The translations under genes were made by a program, and so were the position numbers. Source: Muricea muricata (lineage: Eukaryota > Cnidaria > Anthozoa > Malacalcyonacea > Plexauridae). From it: a stretch of 64,000 nucleotides of DNA. Location of the stretch: NCBI GenBank assembly GCA_963855995.1, contig OY979718.1, positions 24,232,282 through 24,296,281 on the forward strand, written 5' to 3'. The first letter of the stretch is position 1. Every line of letters begins with the position of its first letter. Positions 57,378 through 64,000 of this stretch are shown here, one piece after another. The notes under the pieces are model-generated. The model worked only from the letters and a program-made list of their open reading frames with translations. It ran no database searches and had not been told where the DNA came from.

Positions 57378-59522
57378 GTACAAGGTGAGTAAAAAACAAA
57401 CTGATGCCCTTTCAAGAACAGATCGTGACTTTGTACACAGTACAGTGTGCGTAAAAAAAACTGATGCTATTATTTGTCTTTTGAAATTCAAACTAGCATC
57501 ATTGCATTCTGGGATAATCTACAGTTTGGAGCGTGTCGCGGGTCGCGGGTAAAAGGCGCGGGTGGCGGGTAATCAAAAATGACGCGGGTAGTAAAAATGG
57601 CGCGGGTAGTTAAAATGACGTGGTAATTAAAAATGGCGCGGGTTTAATATTAACTTCAAACATAGTTTGATCACTCTGGATTCTAGGACTTAAAGTGCCC
57701 CCTGTTACAATCTGTGATTGCCTACTCTCATCAAGTCTCATTTGACCATTTCTCAACCACAAAACTCATAAAATCTGTATCATTTCCTTACACTGTACAC
57801 ACAGGGTGTACTGTAAACTAAACTTCTTACTATGTACAAAGTTTCAACTCAACGAACCACGAACAACTTAATCATGGTAAATTTATGAGGTCATTAAGAG
57901 GCGAATCCCTAAGGCCTAATCCCTCTCCATCCAGTTTGAAAGATAGATGTGATGTAAACAAAAATGGTACACAATACGACTAGTCAATAGGAGATTAATC
58001 TATAGAATTTAACTCATGGTATACTGTAGGACTATTTTTATCAGAATGTAGAAGCGCATATATTAAAAAGGCTTTCATTTGTCAAGATTCCTTCAAAAAG
58101 ATGTAAACAGGATGAAAGATGTAACAGGCTATTAAGATGCAATTATCAGAACAAGTGCCTTTTAACTTTGAGATTGTGGATTCTATTCGTAGTTTCAGTT
58201 TCATGCCCAACGAAATTTCGATAAAACTACCAAAAGATACCTAGAAGAAACTTAAAGTCAAATGACCAGGGTTGGTTATATTTCAAATTGATTGATACAT
58301 TCAGCTTCAAGCTGGGGGGGGGGTTATGCTATCTAGATCTCAACATAACAGCCTTCTCTTTAACTCCCGCACTTCAGGAGAGGCATGATATTAATACAAT
58401 GTTAGAGAAAATAATATCATGCAACATATCAGATTCTGAGGAATAAACATAAATACAGTAGCTGTAATTTGTAAACAAATAAAAAACGTGATATATATTT
58501 ATTACACCTACTTCGTTTTCGACAGGAATAACTTGGTTTTCAAGCATAAATGATTCCAACATATTGATTATAGGAGCATTTTATGCAGAAATTAAAATTT
58601 ATTTAAATTACAGTGAAGCATTGCTCGTTAAAAAATTTTGTGAAAGCATGAACCTACCTTTTGAGTAGAAAGATGTACCTTGTAAAGCTAAAGTAGTCTT
58701 AGGATTGGTTAATATTTGAAGGATTCTAAAAGCTTTAAAAGCAACAGATATAATCCAAGAGAGACAAGCGAAAAGAACGCCGTTGCGTCAAAGATTGGTT
58801 GCGTGTCGTCAACCGACCCGAACGGTGTATTTCAATAAAATTACTGGTTACAACGTTTGATAATTCCAATAGTTACTGGAATTGTCATTTCATGCATATA
58901 AAATGAACCCTGACCCAAACCCCAGCCCCAACCCTGATCCTAACCCTAACAATCCCAATAATTTATTGGAGACAATAATTTTACTGGGATACAACGTTTG
59001 GATCGGGTGGTGTCGTCGGAAATTTCGTTGGCTAAAGTTTTCCACTTGGATGAACAAAATTTCTTCTAATTTTCAAATAACTTCTTATCGGCGATAACTT
59101 CCCGAAAAAATTACCCGCGCCATTTTTGATTACCCGCGCCATTTTTAATTAACCGCGCCATTTCAATTACCCACGTCCTTTTTGATTACCCTCGACCCGC
59201 GCCTCTTACCCGCGACCCGCACCTCTTACCCGCGACCCGCACCTCTTACCCGCGACCCGCGCCTCTTACTCGCTCCAAGTAGACTATCTCTTGCATTCTT
59301 GCAATTTGGCAGGCGTTGTTGTAAAATAAAATCTAATTTCTTGTGGAAGTTAAAATGCATAATCAGTTCTAGCCGTGCAAGATTTGTCAGATACAAGACA
59401 AAGTCAGAAACAAGACAATAATACAGACCCATGGGAATAAACCGTAATGAAATTCGCGGCTAATTTGAGTTGGAAGGAGGCTAGGAGCATCACTGCCATC
59501 AGTTTTTTTACTCACCATGTAT
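57378..59522. mobile_element. TIR element with tandem subterminal repeats (about 2.1 kb)
   Basis: Outer inverted ends: TGTACAAGGTGAGTAAAAAA and its counterpart ending TTTTTTTACTCACCATGTAT. Inner inverted markers: CTACAGTTTGGAGCG (57520) against CGCTCCAAGTAG (59270). Just inside, both arms carry arrays of CGCGGGTA-type units: GGCGCGGGTA with AAAAATG on the left (57535-57650), the complement (ACCCGCGCCATTTTTGATT) and 20-bp CCCGCGACCCGCACCTCTTA units on the right (59105-59270). The interior has no transposase and no gene I recognise. It includes a G run near 58312 and CCCTGACCC/CCTAACCC-like repeats near 58905. Confidence 0.65.
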
Positions 59523-60084
59523 AAATGGTATTTCATAGCTTTGTTGAACAGTAGCAACTTAAAATTCCGAGGGAAAGGGTTCAAAAAGTCGTTTCCGGCG
59601 CAAAAGGATTGGTCTCAAAGTGAGTCATGCCAGATAACTTGTGGTGAAAATGGAATTTTGGATGTTCTAATGGCATTCCTTATTGAATAGAATTGTTCAC
59701 AAACAGCCAGAATTTTGAGCATCCTCCAGGATGTCCAAAAGACGTGTGGATAAATTCTTGACATACCGTGCATTTAATTTAAAATTTCGACACGGCATTA
59801 AACACCTATGAATTTAAAGATACGTTTTTCCCATTTTTGAAATATTTCTTCAGGTCATTAGTTGTATTTGTTTCGGCAAAGCTGTAATTGCATGGACAAT
59901 TAACTACATTCTTCTGAATGCTAATAGAATTAGTAACCATACGGTGTAGGCCTGGCCAGAGTAACAATGCCGTGAGAGAAACGATGTATTTAAAATAACT
60001 GGGTATAATTTTGCCCATTTCGCAGCTTCTTAGGGAAATGATCCTGTGGTGTTGAAATAAATCATTTTATTGTATAAGTATTGA
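59523..60084. other. Intergenic, nothing recognised
   Basis: No gene or repeat that I can support. Confidence 0.4.
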
Positions 60085-60240
60085 GATTTTTTCATCGAAA
60101 TGACAATGCGTAATAATCGTTCCAAAATCAGCAACAGCCAATCAGCAACGCGAACGATGAAATTTCACAGTGAAAAATCATCGTTTGCGGCCTTTGATTG
60201 GACAAACGATATTTTGTCACTAGCGAGAAATGATCGTACG
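60085..60240. repeat. Second copy of the MITE found in gypsy-2
   Basis: Begins AGTATTGAGATTTTTTCATC, then GCGTAATAATCGTTCC, CAGTGAAAAATCATCGTT and GCCTTTGATTGGAC: the reverse complement of about 53830-54016 with moderate divergence. The far end is not found, so it may be partial. Confidence 0.7.
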
Positions 60241-60554
60241 GGAAAATACTTCATTTTCCCATCTGGTGCGAATAACCAAAATGGCTTTGAGATTTGTAGA
60301 ATCCGCCGGTTTTGTTGACTTAAACCTTTAGAGGACAGTGGACAAGAGTTTTAAACGTTTTTATAAAAACTTAATAGCTTTTATAAAAGTATTCTCAAAA
60401 TACTTGTTAATTTCATATTTTCTTCGCGTAGAAATTCTTAAATTGTTTTGTTGTGTTATGAGACTAAAATTACTTTTCAAATTGCTCTTGCGGTGGGTAA
60501 TTACATTGAACACACAATTAAATAACACTAAATAAAATCAGGGCGATGAAAACA

Positions 60555-60645
60555 GACTTGAACAATGTTGTGCTTTCCACAAAAACAATGTTGACAACAT
60601 TGAACAATGATGTCAGCACAACATTATTAAATGCTGTTTTTTATC
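60555..60645. repeat. Short foldback related to 37701-37902
   Basis: ACAATGTTGTGCTTTCCAC with TCAGCACAACATT, and central AACAATGTTGACAACATTG: an inverted repeat with the same core as the larger foldback. Confidence 0.6.
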
Positions 60646-60812
60646 CGTTGACTCTGTAGAAATTTCGCGGAAATCTTAAACAGAAAAAATTTTTAATGCC
60701 AAACTCAGTATGAAGTGGATTCGTTTCATTGGATTCAATTTTGTATTCAAGTTTTTATGCTAGCTTTACTGTCTTGCTGTATAAAATTGACACTAACACT
60801 TTTGTCATGCAC

Positions 60813-61046
60813 CTGGTAACGATCCTCGTGAGGGGAAATTGGATTACGGTTGCCGGAAGACTGTTAATTGAATTGTAGCAATTCTCACACTTCTTATAAG
60901 GTAAATCTCTTTCTGAAACCTCTTCAATATGCTGGAAATAGCGCATCTGAGCTTCAAGAAATAAAAAATTTCCCAGACATGGCCCCTGACATAGTTTACA
61001 CACTTGCTTCTTGTTTCGGTAGTTTGCAAATTCTATAGGTGCGGAC
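60813..61046 (-). CDS. Putative internal exon with paired CxxC motifs
   Basis: A 234-nt open stretch bounded by CATTCAG and a GTGCAT donor, entered and left in phase 2 (symmetric). It encodes SAPIEFANYRNKKQVCKLC, then QGPCLGNFLFLEAQMRYFQ, HIEEVSERDLPYKKCENCYN, SINSLPATVIQFPLTRIVTR. CKLC and CENC are 41 residues apart, like the two halves of a zinc ribbon. I do not recognise the family and no neighbouring exon was found within the window. If not spliced, the frame runs to a stop at 60755. Confidence 0.35.
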
Positions 61047-64000
61047 CTGAATGAGAAGTAGACTAAGAAAGTTTAGCGATTTATTCACGACGAAGTATTC
61101 CACACCATTCAATCATACGTGTCGGTACTGAATAGCTTATTGCTTATCGGCAAAAGAAAATCTTGCGTTTAAAATATGAAAACTTTCATTGGCGGTGAAA
61201 CACTATAATCTATATCCATGATAAAAACGGTTGGAAAGTTGAAGCAATCGTGATAGGTTACTCGAACTCCTGGTGTGCCCCTGGGTTTAGGTATGTTGAA
61301 AAGTAAACATTGATTTATTTCAGTTTAATAAGGGCTGTCACCATGACGTACTGACGTCATGATTGGGCGTTTGCCAATAATCTCAAATGCGTAAACCGCG
61401 GAAAACATACTAAAGCTTCCTGAGAAACATACAAGTGTAAGCAAACGTCATTGGCATTTTTGAAACCAAGGTGGTTAATCATTCAAAATACGAAATTTCA
61501 AACTAGGGGGAAAATGTACACATTTTTGTCTTGATGGCCGGCAAACACTGTTAGACAGCACCCAATATCCATTGTTTTGATCTGAATTAGGGGTGTCCAC
61601 TCAGATGGCACGAAGTGGGAGTGACTCATTATTTCCTGGGTGGTTCCGTCGTCAAATAAACAGAAAGGGGATTGGTAATGCTATTACAATATCCGGGAAA
61701 CAATGCGAAAGACGAAGGATGGACTAGCGCTGTAATTAGAAGCGAAACAAATTATTGCTTCGACTGTTCGACACATAAGATTAAAGGGAATTAATTGTGC
61801 CCCTGCACTCTTTTTCGCTATCTAAAAAATAGTGTGAACCTTAAAGGAGTTTTCGTTTGCGACTTACTTAGGTACAAAATAATTTAGTTAAGAATTCAAG
61901 TTCACTCAAGTTAATCAATAAGTTGATTTTATGCTCATTTATCATCGTTATTGTTGATTTTATCCTGATTGATCATCCTTATTTATTCAATTCTATAGAA
62001 GACCCCCGAATGTTCGGCTAAATGAGAAAGACTTGATACTGAGCTCTTAGGATTCCAATGCAAGCTCATAAACTCAGACTAGCCTGTTCTGGTTTTGATA
62101 GGAGTTGCTGACTGCTAAGAGTAATAACAGTAATAACAGTCTACGCTCGTTGGATGATTGAAATTAATTAGGATGAGTGAAATTAATTAGTTTGTGATAA
62201 ATTATCACACTAATAAATATATTGATAATCTGAATTGTGGATTTCAATTGTAACTTTAAATATAAACATTCCTGGACCGTGTCGAGAACTTTTATGGCAG
62301 TCGTGCCTGAAATCTCGCATTTAACGAGCTCGCGTCATAAATTATTTACCCTATCTCGGCTTCAGAATAAAAAAAAACTGGAGTTTAGAAACAAGAAAAG
62401 CAATATTCAATACAGCCATGCGCTGTGATATCACTTATATTGACCCGTATTATGCCTTTTTCAAAATGTCTGGGTTATATTGCTTATATTGGCCTTCGCT
62501 TGATGTAATACTTCTAAAATTGACAGCATATGAACACACAAACTATCGAAAATCCTCAAAATCCAAATCAATTAATTTTAAACAACATTATTAAGGTAAA
62601 GGATGTATACCCTCGGAACAAGTATATATAAGGCTAATTAACACAATGTTCGACTGATGTTTTTATAAATACTTTGTTTTTTATAAACTGTGTTAAAAAA
62701 TATACAAATATAAAAACAGATAAACAATAAAACTATAACAAAAAAAACACAACTTTGTTGTACATGTACAAATTACTTAATTACTATTCCAACGCTGTGC
62801 ATACAATAAAAACACCAACTGCTGCCTCGTTCCAAAGCCCAAATCCTTGTTTAGTGACGAAATCTTTAATAGCTAAGAATGGTGGCAAAACCTGACAAAG
62901 GCTGAGTGACATGAAACTATCAAATAGCAAGTTGCATTAAGCTGTTATGTGTTGCTAATCACAATTGATGCTATCCTAAATACGTATACCAGACATTGCT
63001 AGCATACTGAGACAAGGTAATCCTTCATATACTCTTTATTTTTGATGTCCTATACTTAAGTGCAAATAAGCATCTACCAGTTATTTACACTTTAAGGCAG
63101 CAGTTATGTATTCCATGCATTAAATGCTTGTCACAGAACATGTTATCGATCATATCACGAGTCCAGCTCAAGTAGATCTTTGTAATACATACTGTCCTGT
63201 TTTAATTTCGTTATTCGAGACCAGCTCTTAATTTGACCACATGTTAAAAATATTGAGGTCTGAAATGTCAAGCTCACAGCTGAGTTATATATACCTAATT
63301 AACTCCAAAACATCTATCTGACCTGGTCTTGGCCTTGTGTTGCAAAATAATATTACTACGAAAATATTTTACATTTTGTCAACAAATCACAAAAAATTGA
63401 TGTAATTCATTGATTTGTTGCAACATTTGCTAAAAATATTTGCATCATGTGCAAATAAAATTACTCATTTAAGATGTTTTTGACTTCAAGCTGCATAAAT
63501 TCTTAGCATATTCATAACAAGACCAAAACCAGTTTAACCTGAAAACTATTTTACATAGTTCTTAAAACAGATTCCTTATAGAGATTGAGGTATTATGATA
63601 ACTCTCAGATATATATGTCTATATATAGAAATATATATTACTCTAACTATATTTACAAATGATTGATTTTATATCATAAATTTCCACATGAATGTGATAA
63701 ATACAGCACACCTTATTATCAGATGAAAGATTTAGAAGTAGATATATGTCACAGCTGAAACCTATTATCTTTTAACAGTACTTATGGAATGTGATTACAC
63801 AGTACTTTTAAAGGTCACTCCCTAGAATGTGTCAAGTGCCTGGTTATAGGTTTTCTACAGTCCATCTCAATACTTATCAGTGGCAGCTCATAAAACTCAA
63901 CTGCCATAAAACCTCCTCATTTTTGTGCCTTAAAATAGCACTTTTAAGGCATATTTTTCAGGCTATAAGTACCAGATCTCAAGGAAACATGCACTGGGAT
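61047..64000. other. Intergenic, AT-rich, nothing recognised
   Basis: Only short frames. It contains a small palindrome GTGATAAATTATCAC near 62193 and TATATA-rich sequence near 63600-63650. No exon, RNA gene or repeat array that I can support. Confidence 0.45.

Noticed and set aside
58882-59097. PNPSPNPDPNPN-type frame and CCCTAACCC-like text suggesting telomere repeats
   Set aside because: Only a few irregular copies inside a TIR element; not a telomeric array and not a protein.

Overview
This window is eukaryotic, metazoan DNA, most likely from a cnidarian (probably an anthozoan: coral or sea anemone). It is AT-rich, its host genes are split by short GT-AG introns, and it is crowded with Ty3/gypsy, copia-like, DIRS-like and LINE retroelements, hAT-type and other foldback MITEs, and a minisatellite. 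The host material comprises the first exons of an ATG7-like autophagy gene and a small family of secreted fibrinogen-like proteins of a kind I associate with Anthozoa. The species assignment is an inference; no diagnostic marker gene is present.

Layout. 0-3.7 kb: a 28-bp minisatellite (about 28 copies), then a decayed gypsy pol and a DIRS-type RT scrap. 4.8-5.7 kb: AAGATC-rich sequence and a foldback MITE flanked by TTAA. 6.1-8.1 kb: two ATG7-like exons (minus) with a candidate small antisense gene inside the intron. 9-12.1 kb: MITE-like repeats, a 200-bp near-perfect hairpin, and a long-TIR element enclosing what looks like the terminal exon of a host gene. 12.1-18.2 kb and 30.2-37.6 kb: tandem 3.79-kb units carrying four intact two-exon genes for secreted fibrinogen-like proteins (minus), plus four orphan first exons and three copies of a hAT MITE. 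18.8-23.8 kb and 39.3-45.5 kb: a second pair of near-identical blocks holding an unknown exon and a broken copia-like element. The two pairs lie in the same order and orientation, so one 18-21 kb segmental duplication explains most of the central window.

Between the duplicated blocks (24.8-29.8 kb) an apparently young, intact gypsy element (1312-aa Gag-Pol, identical 129-bp LTRs, 5-bp target duplication) sits inside a hAT-like non-autonomous element. 46.6 kb: a tRNA-derived SINE-like sequence. 47.8-48.4 kb: a decayed protein with a CXC (tesmin-like) cysteine domain. 50.4-57.2 kb: a LINE split by a second gypsy element, which carries frameshifts, a stop, a missing protease active site and a MITE in its RT. 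57.4-59.5 kb: a TIR element with arrays of short subterminal repeats. 60.8-61.0 kb: a possible zinc-ribbon exon. The rest shows no gene I can support.

The likely functional host content is therefore small: the ATG7 start, the four fibrinogen-like genes, and a few single-exon candidates. The main biological story is repeated local duplication, exon loss and nested transposition.
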